Origin: Rhyzopertha dominica
Lineage: Eukaryota > Arthropoda > Insecta > Coleoptera > Bostrichidae
DNA: 64,000 nucleotides
Assembly (NCBI GenBank): GCA_025024175.1
Contig: QCXZ01000064.1
Location: 2,108,001 to 2,172,000 of the forward strand
Direction: 5' to 3'
In this document: positions 13,301 through 24,869 of the stretch, piece after piece
Layout of the letters: every line of letters begins with the position of its first letter
How positions within the stretch are numbered: position 1 is the first letter of the stretch
Notes under the pieces: model-generated
What the model was told of the DNA's origin: nothing
Databases searched by the model: none
The model's input: only the letters and a program-made list of their open reading frames with translations
Translations under genes and position numbers: made by a program

Positions 13301-16300
13301 ATAACCACGAATTTTGCTACTAAAGATATGAATACTTTTTTATATAAACATAGCCTCGTAAATACTAGATTGTAAAGCCAACAACTTTTTATATTTTTTG
13401 TAAAAATTGCTTTGAAAATTTTTAATATACTTGGTATCTAATGATACATTTGTAGGGTACATAATATAAGTGACTAAAATTAAAAATTGTCACACGTCAC
13501 ACATCAGTCAACCTAAAACGCTTTTCTTGTGTTTTTACCATTTTCCATAATCTGACCTAACTGTCTTGAAGAACCATTTAAAGTAAACAAACATGGTACT
13601 CTTTTTTCATACAGATTTTTCTGAAACTATGCATGGGCATGTGGGTAATTAAAATGCATTCTCTGGAATTTTTTCACGGAATTATGTTTATTTCCTGAAA
13701 TATCCTGCTGGTTCCATACTTTTTAAGGACCCTGTTTATGTATGTATGGTGTTATACCCTGAAGAAGAACCGAAAGGTTAGAAACAAATATGTCAGGAAT
13801 TATTATAACCGTGAACACCCAAGTGTTTTTAATTTTTATTTTATCTCTAAAATGTTTCACCAAGGACCGCGAGTGGAATCAGTAAATAGTAAATGTTATT
13901 AAAATAGGAGGAACAACTACAGCTTTGACACTCGATTGTTTTTAAGTAAGCGAAAAGCCTGACACCGCCCACAGAATTCTGTCGCTGTGGAAATAAGAGA
14001 TTATTGCGTATCTCTCTCCAGCAAACAACTAATTGGAGCGAATCTTCTTAGTGTATAGAAGGATTTCGCGGTTGAATCCCACCGGGTGCAATTACTGCTT
14101 CGGGATACCGACAGGCCGATGAATGCTGCTCAAATTATGCCGATGGCTTTGTGATTCATTGTCTCAACGTCGGATATCACCAGATGCATTCAGGCAATGA
14201 GAAGCTGGGCTATTTGCACTTGGGACAACAAGAAGAAATTAATAGATTTTATACACGTGGCTGGCGAATAATTGAAAAACCTAACTGATGTTCGCTCATG
14301 CCTGTCGTTATGTAATGGCATTTGTTATACAAAAAGTTATGCCTAATTCTAAAAACAATTATTATTAAATCAAATTAAATCAAATAACCTTAAACATTAA
14401 TCAAGGATTTCTGAATAAATGTTTTATGATTTTCGTAAGCATTTTGCAACTTAAATGTCGCTTTTAAGTGTCCAACAGTAATCAGGTAGCACACAAACTC
14501 CACTTGCCTTGATACCGCTTCTTCATATTTGATGTAGCATTTAAAAAAATGCGCTATATTTCGGAAACGAAAGCTGATACGGAACTGAAAATGTGCCAGA
14601 AAATGAATTTTAATTATCCATAGGTCCATGCACAATTTCAGAGGAATCGGTCCTACAGAACCTGAAATATCCTGCTGGTTTCATACTTTTCTTGTGGTAG
14701 ATTGTATACATCTTTAATTTAATATTGCCATCATCTTAGTACCCTACTGCATGAAAGGCTTCCCGGGTTGTCCCTGTACATAAGTCAGCTGAAAAAAACT
14801 GATATCAAAAATTATCGACCTATCGTTATCATGTCGAATTTTGATAAACTATTTGAATGCATATTATCAGAAGCCATCTCCTTGAACGTTAAATGTGGTA
14901 TTGCACCGCAGCAGCATGGCCTTATTAAAGGCCGGTCTATAGTGGCAAATCTGCTAGAGTTTACTTTGTCTCCTCGGCTATGGACAGCCGCCTTCAGGTG
15001 GATGCTATTTATACAGATCTGACCAAAGCCTTTGATCGGGTGCATCACTATATCTTCCTCAAAAAGCTACGTAACTTTGGATTGTGTGAGAGTCTCATTG
15101 CCTTGATTTACTCCGCGACGAAGGAAAGAGTGCAGCATGTTGAGTATCGTGGGGTCAGATCCTACTCTTACCGAGTGAGCAGTGGTGTAATTCAGGGCTC
15201 AAATTTAGGTCCCTTATTGTTTATAATTTCTCAACTATCTTGCAATGCCTACATGTATGCGGACCATCTCAAGATCTGTATTGTTGCGCGGAGTACTGAA
15301 GATTGTTTGGCACTGCAGGGGGACATAGACTCTTTGGTAGGCTGGTGTGGTCTAAACGGTTTACAGCTTAATGTAAGTAAATGCAAGAAGATAACCTTCT
15401 CCAAGGGTATGCATCGCATTCAATATTTTTACAACATTGAAGGCACTCCCTTAGAAGATTGTCATCAAGTCTCCGACTTGGGTGTGATATTGGATACTAG
15501 TCTGACTTTTGTTCCTCATATAGTGCATATCTGTGATATCGCTATGCGACTACTGGGATATCTGTTTCGCAATACTAAAGATTTCACAAACGTCGAATGC
15601 ATAAAGCTTCTCTTTTACTCACTGATAAGATCTAGACTTGAATATTGTCAGTTGTTTGGAAACCTAACCACCAGATTTACATTGATCTGCTTGAAAATGT
15701 CCTCAGAAAGTTTGCTAAATATATATACCTGAAGAAATTCAATTCATATCCTGTAAGGCATTGTAGTCAAAAAATCCTTCTTAACGCTGTGGGTGAGAAC
15801 TCGCTCATTGCTCGCAGAGTTGTATCCAGTCTAATATTTTTGCAAAAACTAATTGGGACATGTATTGATGATGCTATTCTACTGAGCCAAGTTAGGTTTG
15901 CGGTGCCTCGACTAAACAGTAGGTGCTCTTTAACATTTTATTATTCTGTACCCCATACAAAGCACCATTTTAATTCCGTTTTGCTGTCTTTTTTTTGTTT
16001 ATCTAATAATTCTATTGCTGATTCCAAATTTGATATATTTAGTATAAACATTTGTTATGCCAAAGTTAAAAAGGAAATGATAATGAAATTTGATGCAGAA
16101 TTTTTATAATGACTTTATTTTAGTATTTGTAGTTAAACCTGTCTCTATTCTGTGTTCCACTTATGTATTTTAAACTTGAGCTACGTTATTTAGTATAGGA
16201 CGTCCAAAAAATATTATTATCTTTATCTTTCCAGATTTGTGCAACATTAGGAACTACTGGAGCTTGTGCGTTCGACAACCTTCTGGAGATAGGAGCAGTG

Positions 16301-19300
16301 TGTGCAGAAGAGAACCTCTGGCTTCATGTTGATGCTGCTTATGCAGGGAGTGCATTTATTTGTCCGGAATTCAGAGTATGGCTGAAAGGAATACAGAACG
16401 CCGATTCGATAGCTTTCAATCCTAGCAAGTGGCTTATGGTCAATTTCGACTGCACCACTATGTGGTAGGAATATCTGTCTTATTTGTCCATAGGAATGAT
16501 CACTGAAGTTGTTGTTTTCGTAGGGTGAAAAACAGTGGAGCACTACATAGGACATTCAATGTGGAACCTTTGTATCTACAACATGAAAATTCTGGTACGG
16601 ACGAGTCTAGATATTTCTGGCAATATCGTTCAGAAAGAATTTTGTGTAGTATATTTTTTAACGAAACCACTCTGGATATCTAAAAAAATTAAACGAGATA
16701 TAGGAGTATTTACAGAGAGACATTTAAATTTCTTGCACCATCAGAAAATGTCCCTCTGTAAATAATTTTTTTTCTAATTGTCGTTTATTTTTTAAGACAG
16801 CCATGGTGGGGTTGCTCCTTAAAAATACTTTGTATAACTCTTTCATCGTCTATGATAGATAATGTCAAATATAAAATGTATTTTGCAGGCCTAGCTATTG
16901 ACTATATGGTAAGACTCTTTTAAGTTTTAGCTTACGTAAAGCTAAACTGTGATTTTAGCATTGGCAGATTCCTCTAAGTAAAAGATTCAGAGCTTTAAAA
17001 CTATGGTTCGTAATGCGCAGTTATGGCATTAAGGGTCTTCAGAGACATATTAGAGAGGTAGGTACTGTATCTAAATTCCTCATCTTGATGTGGCGACATA
17101 AGAAATCCACTACACAGAGTTACCAACGCAAATTTGCATCTACATAAGCATCAAGGCATGACCAATCTGTTCTCCCATCATTTCGTATATTAAGGGATAA
17201 TTATCTCCCTCTAAGTTATATTTTTTCTATCTACAATACCATTTAATTTTGGCAATGTTAATCTGGAAGTCCGTATGCAATTGTTTCCAAGTCCGCTTGT
17301 CTTTACCGTTTAAAGTTCGAATTGGAGGAGATTACAAAATACAAATATTAGCTAAATGTACCTTGTATACTTATAACATTACTAATGGCTCTATTAATGA
17401 ATACACCTCAAGATTGAGGTATTGTTTAGGTGGTACTGATTGTTATAAATGATTAAAGACAGCTAAAACTCCTTTCCCTATTTATTACTTGTATCAATAT
17501 ACTATTTGCAGCAGTACTCGCACACACAAAGAGGGAGATTACTGCCGTCAAAATATGTAGATTTAAAAATACGTAAATATAATCTTGTAGATATTAGCTG
17601 AGAAACATTTCTTCCTAACATTTAATTTGCTGCAGGAAGATACCCGAGAAGTTTTGCTGTCATTTAGAATTCCAAAATCCAAGATCTTCTTGCAAAAAAT
17701 CTAAATAGATCAGCATGTAAAAACGTTTGTATAAAATAGAAATCTGGACCGTTACAGTAATTATAAAATCCGAGAATCTACAAGTGAGAAAAAATCAAAT
17801 AGACGCAGTATGCAAAATTAATATCTGCATCACTCTTGATGAAAGCATTTTTGCCTGCAGTCGGTATTTGCACATTTGATGAATGGAGTCCTAGAAAAAA
17901 TAACAAATTTACTTGCACAGTAGACAAAATTTGAAAATATAAATACTTTGCAGTGGTCTCATAATGGTATATACGGATGTTTCACGAATGATAATGATCC
18001 TGACGAAATTAAAAATGCAACCCAAAATACATTCTCATAGCCAATGTGTTTATTTTTCACAACGGTGTTATTTTAAAAATAAATTGGGAATCCATGACGG
18101 CTATGCGCTATGGTTCCTGTCACTGTATTTATTAAAAGTCAAAATGTATTCAAATGCTGCCCATTTATACAGACAGACGTTTTCCAAATAGAACTCCTGC
18201 CGATACAATTTTCAAGAGACTTGAATTAGCTTTAAGGACAAGCTGGCCACCACTGAAAAAGTCAAAAGAAAGAACAGCAACAGGCCCTGACAATGAAATT
18301 AGAGTATTGGAAATGATTGACGAAAATCCTCATATTAGTCAAAGGGTAGTCTCAAGAGCTACCGGTATTAGTCTGTCTTCACTACACCGAATAATTAAAG
18401 GAAATCAATTTCATCCGTATCACTTGCAATTGGTTCAGGCCTTAAAGTAGACAGATTATCCTAAAAGATTGGCTTTTTGTAACTTTTTTCGGGAACACCA
18501 AAATTTGAATGTGAGATTTTATGACAACATTTGCCTCTCAGATGAAGCAAGATTTTCTAATAATGGTGGAGTTAACAAACATAACATGCATTATTATGCG
18601 CAAGAAAATCCATGTTGGATTCGAGAAGGACATTTTCAAACTATCTACTCGACGAATGTCTGGTGCGGAGTATTGGGGAATCAAACTGTTAGGCCTTATT
18701 TTTTTCGCTATAGCTTAAACGGCAATACTTATCTAAATTTTTTAAGAAACATTTTACCGGTACTTCTCCAAAATGTAAATTTACAAGTAAGACAAGATCT
18801 ATGGTTCCAACAAGATGGGGCACCTCTGCATTATCATAGAATAGTGCGAAATCTTGATTTGGTTTTGCATAACCAATAGAAAGGAAGATGTTCAATTAAT
18901 CCTTGGGCACCGAGAAGCCCGGACCTTACTCCTTTGGATTTTTTTCTGTGGGGAATGGTAAAAGAGGAAGTATACCAAACACTAATTGAAAGTAGAACAT
19001 TTAGAAAATAAAATACATGATGCATGTAGATCCATCACTCCAGAAATGTTAATGCATGTTAAAAGATCGTTTTGGGCACGAATTCAAGCTTGTAAAAATA
19101 GCGGAGGGCTACATTTTCAGCAATTATTACATTAGTTTTATTGAATAAACATTTTTCAAAAATAAAATTTGTTTTACAATACCGGATTTACTTAAAGCAA
19201 ATGATTGAAGTTTATGTCAAAATTTACGAATTTATACAGCTCTCTATGTTTTATATTTATTAAGACGATGAACAATTATCAATGTTACCTCTGCAAATGT

Positions 19301-22300
19301 ATTTTCAGTTGCATTTTTAATGTCGTCAGGGTCATTATCATTCGTGAAACATCCTGTATAGTAGTGTAGAAGGTGACAGATTTTAAAAGTTGGCAGGAAA
19401 AAAACGAAGTTATCTATTTAAATTATTTAATTAAATTTAATTAAAATATGTCTTAAATAGCTATTTCTCGATATAGATGATACCCTGTACAGGATATCCA
19501 AAATGAGGGGTTGGATTAGTTGTAGTAAAGTTAGTTTCTGCCAATATCTTAAGAAACATTAACAGGTTTACGAAAAAAAGAACAAGTATCAAACAATTGT
19601 ACTCTTTATTTAAAAATACAGACGGCACATTTTGTTTGCGAGGGGGGAGGGGGGCAGTCATTAATTTTAACTCCTTTATAGCAGGTGCTATAAAACAAAT
19701 TACTAGAGGGATGATGGTACCCTCGTAAGTGTAGGCGAAAGGTCGACATTATTCCAAAATGACGCACTGACACACTATTATTCATTTGTTTTACTGCAGT
19801 TCAACTTTCTTTCCTTTTAGAGCGTGCGTCTAGCCCAAAAATTCGAAGCTCTCATTCGTGCAGACACCCGTTTCGAAATCCCCGCCACTCGCCACCTTGG
19901 TCTGGTTGTTTTTCGTCTAATTGGTGAAAACGTTCTGACCGAACGTCTGCTGAAACGTCTCAACTCCAGGGGGAACCTGCATTGCGTTCCCGCGGCGCTC
20001 AAAGACAAGTACGTCATTAGATTCACGGTTACCTCGCAGTATACAACCAACGACGACATACTCAAAGATTGGAAGGAGATTAGGCTGGTCACCAGCGAGA
20101 TTTTAGCAGAAGAGGAAATGCAGGCTGCAGTACCCAGGGCAAAGGTTCCCCTGGGAGGTAAAGATGACAGGAAAAGAAGTGGACTTTCTTGCAAATTGTT
20201 CGCTTAGTCGTAACTGTGTTTGCTTCTAGTGCTGCTATGTTATGCTGTAGACACTTATGCATGGGGGAAATAAAGTTTTGAATGCATGGATAATGTAGAG
20301 TTTTGATAAGTTAACAGTAATTTTTCAGTAGAGGCCAGTGATTACTTTGAGTAGTTTCAAAATATTTATAAACAAAACACTTACCTTATTAACAGTATAA
20401 AAAGGAAATTGAAGAATTAATTAATGAATGTTGTCAAATGTATAGTCAGCTTCCTTTTTTACCTATTGGATGTAAAGGCATGCAGTGTCTCCCATTCGTT
20501 TACTGTCTTTTGTACTATTTTCTTTTACTAAGTCTTGTCCTTTGCTTCTTTCTAGCTTCGTCTCAGTTGAGGTCTCTCTTGTTCAACGCCTCGGCCACTG
20601 TAATGTTTTAGGTCTTCTCCCATACCAGTTTTGCTGGCCTTTTCTCATTCATTATCACCAGGTGCCCGAATTGCTTTAGTTAATATTTTTTCCATAATTT
20701 CCATAGTTTGTTTAATCAATTCTATTTCCATTTCTCTCTGATTTTGTCGTTTCTTATTCTGTCCATTCTAGTCACCCCCTTAACACGTCTTAAGTTGCTT
20801 GCAGTCTACTTCAGCTGCTTTATTTCATGCCATATTAAGTATTTTTGTCAGCACTTTCCTCCCGTCTGATCCCATACTTTTCAAAATTTCTGGTACAATT
20901 TGATCGTGTCCCGCCGCCTTTCTTCTTTTTATATTATACATATATACATTCACGAATGATAATGACCCTGACGAAATAAAAAAGAGCTGTATAAATTCGT
21001 AAATTTTGATATAAACTTCAATCATTTAAGTAAATTCGCTATTGTAAAACAAATTTTATTTTTGGGAAATGTTTATTTAATAACATGCATTAACATTTCT
21101 GGAGTGATGGATCTACACGCATCACGTATTTTATTTTCTAAATGTTCTACACTTTCAATTGGTGTTTGGTATACTTGCTCCTTTACCATTCCTCACAAAA
21201 AAAATTCAAAGCATTAAGGTCCGGGCTTCTCGGTGGCCAAGGATTAATTGAACCTCTTCCTATCTATCTGTTAGGCAAAACCAAATCAAGATGATTTCGC
21301 ACTATTCTATGATAATGCGCAGGTGTCCCATCTTGTTGGAACCATAAATCTTGTCTTACTTGCAAATTTACATTTTGGAGAAGTACCGGTAAAATGTTTC
21401 TTAAAAAAATTAGATAAGTATTGCCGTTTAAACTATCGCGAAAAAAATAAGGCCCAACAATTTGGTTCCCCAATATTCCGCACCAGACATTCGTCGAGTA
21501 GATGGTTTGAAAATGTCCTTCACGAATCCATCGTTGATTTTCTTGCTCATAATAATGCATATTATGTTTTTTAACTCCACCATTATTAGAAAATCTTGCT
21601 TCACCAGAGAAGCAAATGTTGTCGTAAAATCTCATATGCAAATTTTGGTGTTCCCGAAGAAGTTACAAAACGCCAGTCTTTTACGATAATCTGTCTCCTT
21701 TAAGGCCTGAACCAATTGCAAGTGATACGGATGAAATCGATTGCCTTTAATTATTATTCGGTGTACTGAAGACAGACTAATACCGGCTGCTCTTGAGACT
21801 ACCCTTTGACAAATATGAGGATTTTCGTCAATCATTTCCAATACTCTAATTTCATTGTCAGGACCTGTTGCTGTTCTTTCTCTTGACTTTTTCAGTGGTG
21901 GCCAGTTTGTCCTTAAAGTTAATTCGTGTCTCTTGAAAATTGTATCGGCAGGAGCTCTTCTATATGGAAATCGTCGTCTGTATAAACGGGCAGCAGCGGA
22001 AGCATTTTTCTTGCATTCTCCAAAAATCAAAATCATGTTTTTTCATCATCTAAATACATTTTGACTTTTAATAAATACAGTGACAGGAACCATAGCGCAT
22101 ACCCGTCATGGATTCCCAATTTATTTTTAAAATAATACCATTATGTAAAATAACCACATTGTCTATGAGAATGTATTTTGGGTTGCATTTTTAATTTCGT
22201 CAGGGTCATTGTCATCGTGAAACATCCTGTGTATGGTTCTTTTTAATTCAGCCTCGTTTACAAATTTGTCTTATTCCTCTTCAAGACCTGTATAATTCGC

Positions 22301-24440
22301 TTCTCTGTTTTCTGTATAATTTGTGTAACAACTTCATTTAATTTGAGCATAATTTTTTAAAGAAAACTATTAATTACCTGTATAAAAAATCTTCTTCTAC
22401 AATTTAATTAGTTTGCAATCTTAGATACTCTATTTGCTTGTTCGAATCTTTTTTTGTTTACATGAATACGACTTCATAATTTGAAACAAAAAACTACATA
22501 AACTGTCTGTAACGTTTTCCCAATAATTATTCGAAACTTTCATGCATCTATGTTAACTTAATTTTGTATATTAATTGTTGCTTTACACTGCTCAATCCAG
22601 TTTCTAACGTAGCTGAAGAAACCCGATTCTTGTATAACAAATCGTTTTAGAAACAAAGGAGCGAAACGAAAACTTCGGCACGAGTCTGCTTCTCTCCAAC
22701 TCCCCTATGTCCCCAAAAATCGTCAACGGAAGCTTTGCAGCTATATACGATAGCAGCGATATCCTGGATGAGTATTCCAAAACCTTCTCCAACTATCGTA
22801 TTCGTGTGGGAGAAAGTCCATGTAAGTTTACATGTTGCATTATGTAACTGATGTGTATTAATTAAAAAAACTTCCAGCTATGCGCAGAAGGATCAGGGGA
22901 ATCTTGATGAGTGGAAAACAATTCTCTCTCGACTCGCATCTCGACCTGTTTCATGGTATGGAGAGTAATATTATCAATCGTAACGTAATTGATTCTAATC
23001 AGACGTTGCCGTTAGTTGAGGATTCCAACGAGAACGAGGAAAATGGCAGCAGCAGTCCAGGTATACATTTGTATTACTATTTTAGAACCAATAGCTTATC
23101 TCGTTTAGCCAGTCTATGGCACCTTAAACAGAGGGAAGTAAATCAATCAATCTATTACGGAAGACAAATAATTAACCACTGTTTTTGGGTTTAGCATACA
23201 GGACTGCCTTTCAGGTAGAACTAGAGAGTGGAATTTGTGTGTATGCATTTTAATCCTGACCAGTCTTGCACATTAGTATGTAGATTTAGACGGGTATAAA
23301 TCAATAAATGAAAATGTTACTGAAATCCAGGTGAAAAGATATTTTCAAGATAATTTTTACAATGCAGGGGAAGCATAAAAAGCTAAGCGAGAATAAGAAT
23401 TTAGGATGGCAATGCCATCTGTCAGCATTACACTGACATGATACAAAGCCACCTAGCTGCCTTAACGGGTACTACTCGTACTTCCTAAAGGAAGTGACCT
23501 GTAGCCTGACAAATTGGCATGCAACTGCATACTTCAATTTGATAGCAGGCCCCCACGGCACTTTTTGCTGACGGGCAAGAACCAACATACATTAAAATGC
23601 ATGTCTATGCTGTGCTGTCTACACCTCAACCAACTGCAGATAGTACTATTTCGCTGTCATTGCAGCTCATCAGTGCAGTTTAGGTCTAGTGTAGACAACA
23701 CAGCATAGAACTGGTTTTGCTTATATACCAAAGCAATGGTATGATGAAAGTAAGAATTTAGGATGGCAATGCCATCTGTCAGCATTACACTGACATGATG
23801 ACAAAGCCACCTAGCTACAGGTCACTTCCTTTAGGGAGTAGTACCCATTAAGGCAGCTAGGTGGCTTTGTCATCATGTCAGTGTAATGCTGACAGATGGC
23901 ATTGCCATCCTAAATTCTTACTTTCATCATACCATTGCTTTGGTATATAAGCAAAACCAGTTCTAGGCTGTGTTGTCTACACTAGACCTAAACTGCACTG
24001 ATGAGCTGTAATGACATTGAAATAGCACTATCTGCAGTTGGTTGAGGTGTAGACAGCACAGCATAGACATGCATTTTAAGCGAGAATATTACAAAAATCA
24101 CCTTACGATCGGTTGCTTAATTTTTTCCTCTGTTTGCAATGATTTAAAAGGAGGCAATTTTTTGCTATCTGTTAGTGATAGTCTCGTTGTAGAGAAAATA
24201 TCCATTTGGCGATTTACAAATAAAATGTGGTCAGTAATCCATACGCTCTAATAATTTTTTCTTTTAACAGAAAACATTCCTGAAGGTGGAGATTTCCTGG
24301 ATGTACCCCAGGTTCGTCAGACTCGTTCAAAGTCGGTGGACCACCAAGTACCAATAGTCATTCAGGATTACGAGTTTACCAAGAAGTGTGCTAAATGTGG
24401 GCACGACATGAAAACAGATGCTATAAAAAAGGCTAAATAA
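7351..24440 (+). CDS. Hdc: histidine decarboxylase, complete coding gene, 12 exons
   Basis: PLP-dependent enzyme making histamine from histidine, the photoreceptor transmitter of insects. Coding exons: 7351-7378, 9544-9830, 9942-10064, 12956-13234, 16235-16464, 16524-16594, 16889-16908 (20 nt), 16959-17057, 19821-20157, 22651-22821, 22878-23060, 24271-24440. All have canonical splice sites, phases agree, and the sum is 1998 nt (665 aa). Exon 1 encodes MDVNEYRIR. Key sites are YCSDQAHSS (His about 193, stacks on PLP), HVDAAYAG (Asp about 272), FNPSKW (PLP lysine about 304) and IPLSKRF. The Ser in IPLS is Gly in DOPA decarboxylases and sets substrate choice in human HDC (Ser354), so this is HDC rather than DDC. 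The C-terminal tail ([38 protein letters not shown]) matches the insect HDC extension. The tail is shorter than the 847-aa Drosophila protein as I remember it. Introns carry at least six transposon insertions. Confidence 0.95.
8190..9460 (-). mobile_element. jockey-like LINE fragment in Hdc intron 1
   Basis: On the minus strand the RT begins near 9443 with the block [16 protein letters not shown], followed by [20 protein letters not shown] and the catalytic [10 protein letters not shown], then the thumb and C-terminal region down to about 8216. Frameshifts and short deletions near 8750-9000 break it. It is closely similar to the 49560-51570 copy, with the same 3' end (AATAAATCTTA on the plus strand). 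It is 5'-truncated in the palm, about 80 bp from the acceptor of Hdc exon 2. Confidence 0.85.
10065..12955 (+). other. Hdc intron 3, no further feature recognised
   Basis: This 2.9-kb intron contains no recognisable coding block. The part at about 11030-11500 is richer in GC than its surroundings and has an N at 11243; it may be an old repeat, but I could not assign it. A short CA run lies near 12711-12720. Confidence 0.4.
13595..14700. repeat. degenerate long-TIR MITE remnants
   Basis: Two pieces resemble the ends of the MITE at 32599-33270. About 13610-13735 carries the TIR blocks around GCATGGGCATGTGGGTAATT and CCTGCTGGTTCCATAC, and about 14515-14695 carries the opposite end in inverted sense (ATTTCGGAAACGAAAGCTGA, GGTCCATGCACAATTTCAG, GAACCTGAAATATCCTGCTG). 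Sequence between them is unassigned. Either this is one expanded or degraded copy or two fragments. All lie in Hdc intron 4. Confidence 0.55.
14745..16110 (+). mobile_element. jockey-like LINE fragment in Hdc intron 4
   Basis: Plus-strand RT from [15 protein letters not shown] (near 14805) through AFDRVHH and [13 protein letters not shown] to the C-terminal domain ending near 16109. It spans three overlapping open stretches (14768-15022, 14980-15732 and 15645-16109) separated by frameshifts. The catalytic box reads YMYADHLKI, so the second Asp of the YADD pair is His and the enzyme would be inactive. It is related to, but clearly diverged from, the 8190 and 49560 copies. Confidence 0.85.
17058..17971 (+). 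other. Hdc intron 8, proximal part, nothing recognised
   Basis: AT-rich intron sequence between Hdc exon 8 and mariner copy B. I see no coding block, repeat end or RNA gene in it. Confidence 0.4.
17974..19356 (+). mobile_element. mariner-like element, copy B (Hdc intron 8)
   Basis: Same family and strand as copy A. The left end is TA then CGGATGTTTCACGAATG (two bases of the TIR lost), and the right end is CATCCTG then TA (19357-19358). The transposase is recognisable from about 18154 to 19110, including the central [19 protein letters not shown] block missing from copy [29 protein letters not shown] and [16 protein letters not shown]. It is inactive: the N-terminal helix-turn-helix is partly deleted, there is a stop after LVQALK (18448-18450), and a stop follows the LHNQ block near 18877. 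Confidence 0.9.
20158..20274 (+). terminator. possible intronic polyadenylation site in Hdc intron 9
   Basis: If the donor after exon 9 (GGAG|gtaaag at 20157/20158) is not used, the Hdc frame stays open for about 15 more codons to a TAA at 20205-20207. A canonical AATAAA follows at 20269-20274. This arrangement would give a short isoform with the complete catalytic domain but without the insect-specific C-terminal tail. The sequence is observed; use of the site is inference. Confidence 0.4.
20700..20940 (-). mobile_element. LINE RT fragment
   Basis: Minus-strand translation shows [17 protein letters not shown], a typical N-terminal RT motif of RTE/CR1-type LINEs (K.GKAAG.D.I..E.LK). The frame continues briefly, then is lost to stops. 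Mariner copy C begins immediately to its right and may have been inserted into it. Confidence 0.55.
20944..22229 (-). mobile_element. mariner-like element, copy C (Hdc intron 9)
   Basis: Same family as copies A and B, but on the minus strand. The right end (22229) is a good TIR. The left end has lost the GGATGT part, and the region that follows it in the other copies is deleted. The transposase reads from [19 protein letters not shown] (about 22030) down through [31 protein letters not shown] and [13 protein letters not shown] to about 21264. There is one frameshift near 21635, and the first catalytic block reads SGEAR instead of SDEAR, so the first Asp is lost. Confidence 0.88.
23396..24076. 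mobile_element. foldback element, copy 1 (Hdc intron 11)
   Basis: A 681-bp insertion flanked by a 12-bp direct repeat TAAGCGAGAATA (23384-23395 and 24077-24088). The module order is Y (23396-23593, from AATTTAGGATGGCAATGCC), X (from 23594, AAAATGCATGTCTATGC), linker L (from AACTGGTTTTGC), partial Y, then partial Y, L and X inverted. Positions 23594-23816 and 23855-24077 form inverted arms of about 222 nt with roughly five mismatches and a 38-nt spacer, so the transcript would fold into a near-perfect hairpin. No open reading frame of note. Copy 2 shares the modules in the opposite orientation. Confidence 0.85.
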
Positions 24441-24537
24441 GTGTTATCTGCTGATTAAACTCCACTATATGTTATGAATTCGAATTGATGTCTACAAGGC
24501 GGGTGTACCCACCCCAGTCCTACTGCTGTGGTTATGC

Positions 24538-24543
24538 AATAAA
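24538..24543 (+). terminator. Hdc polyadenylation signal
   Basis: AATAAA about 100 nt after the Hdc stop codon (24438-24440), the expected distance for the distal 3' end. Confidence 0.7.
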
Positions 24544-24869
24544 CTTGTAAATGTCATGTATAGTTGAGCAAATATAATAATGATTGGTGTCGCAAGAAAT
24601 TCGATATTTCTTACCCTAAGGAAATTTCGCTTATGAGATTTACAATGTAAACTTGACAACGAATATCTTCAAAAATAACAACAACTTTTAACTCATCCTT
24701 TCTTTAAATGAAAGGTTTTAGTGTTCTGTAGGGGCCTAATTTTTTTACGATTAATTTTTTTACAAATAAAAAATGGTGATATTAAAAATTAATATATAGA
24801 TGGACCACTTGGTATGCAAAATCTTGTTTAAAAAATTTGAAAAATGCAGCTATTACAACTAGCGAATTA
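24544..24869. other. intergenic spacer after Hdc
   Basis: AT-rich sequence between the Hdc polyadenylation signal and the left end of the Tigger element. Nothing else is recognised. Confidence 0.4.

Noticed and set aside
9544..17057. DOPA decarboxylase (Ddc) instead of histidine decarboxylase
   Set aside because: Ser in IPLS, the exon 4 block [16 protein letters not shown] and the C-terminal tail in exons 10-12 all fit insect HDC.
22651..24440. A separate downstream gene
   Set aside because: The first of these exons starts in the phase left by exon 9, and its sequence (SLLLSNSP...[17 protein letters not shown]) is the insect HDC tail.
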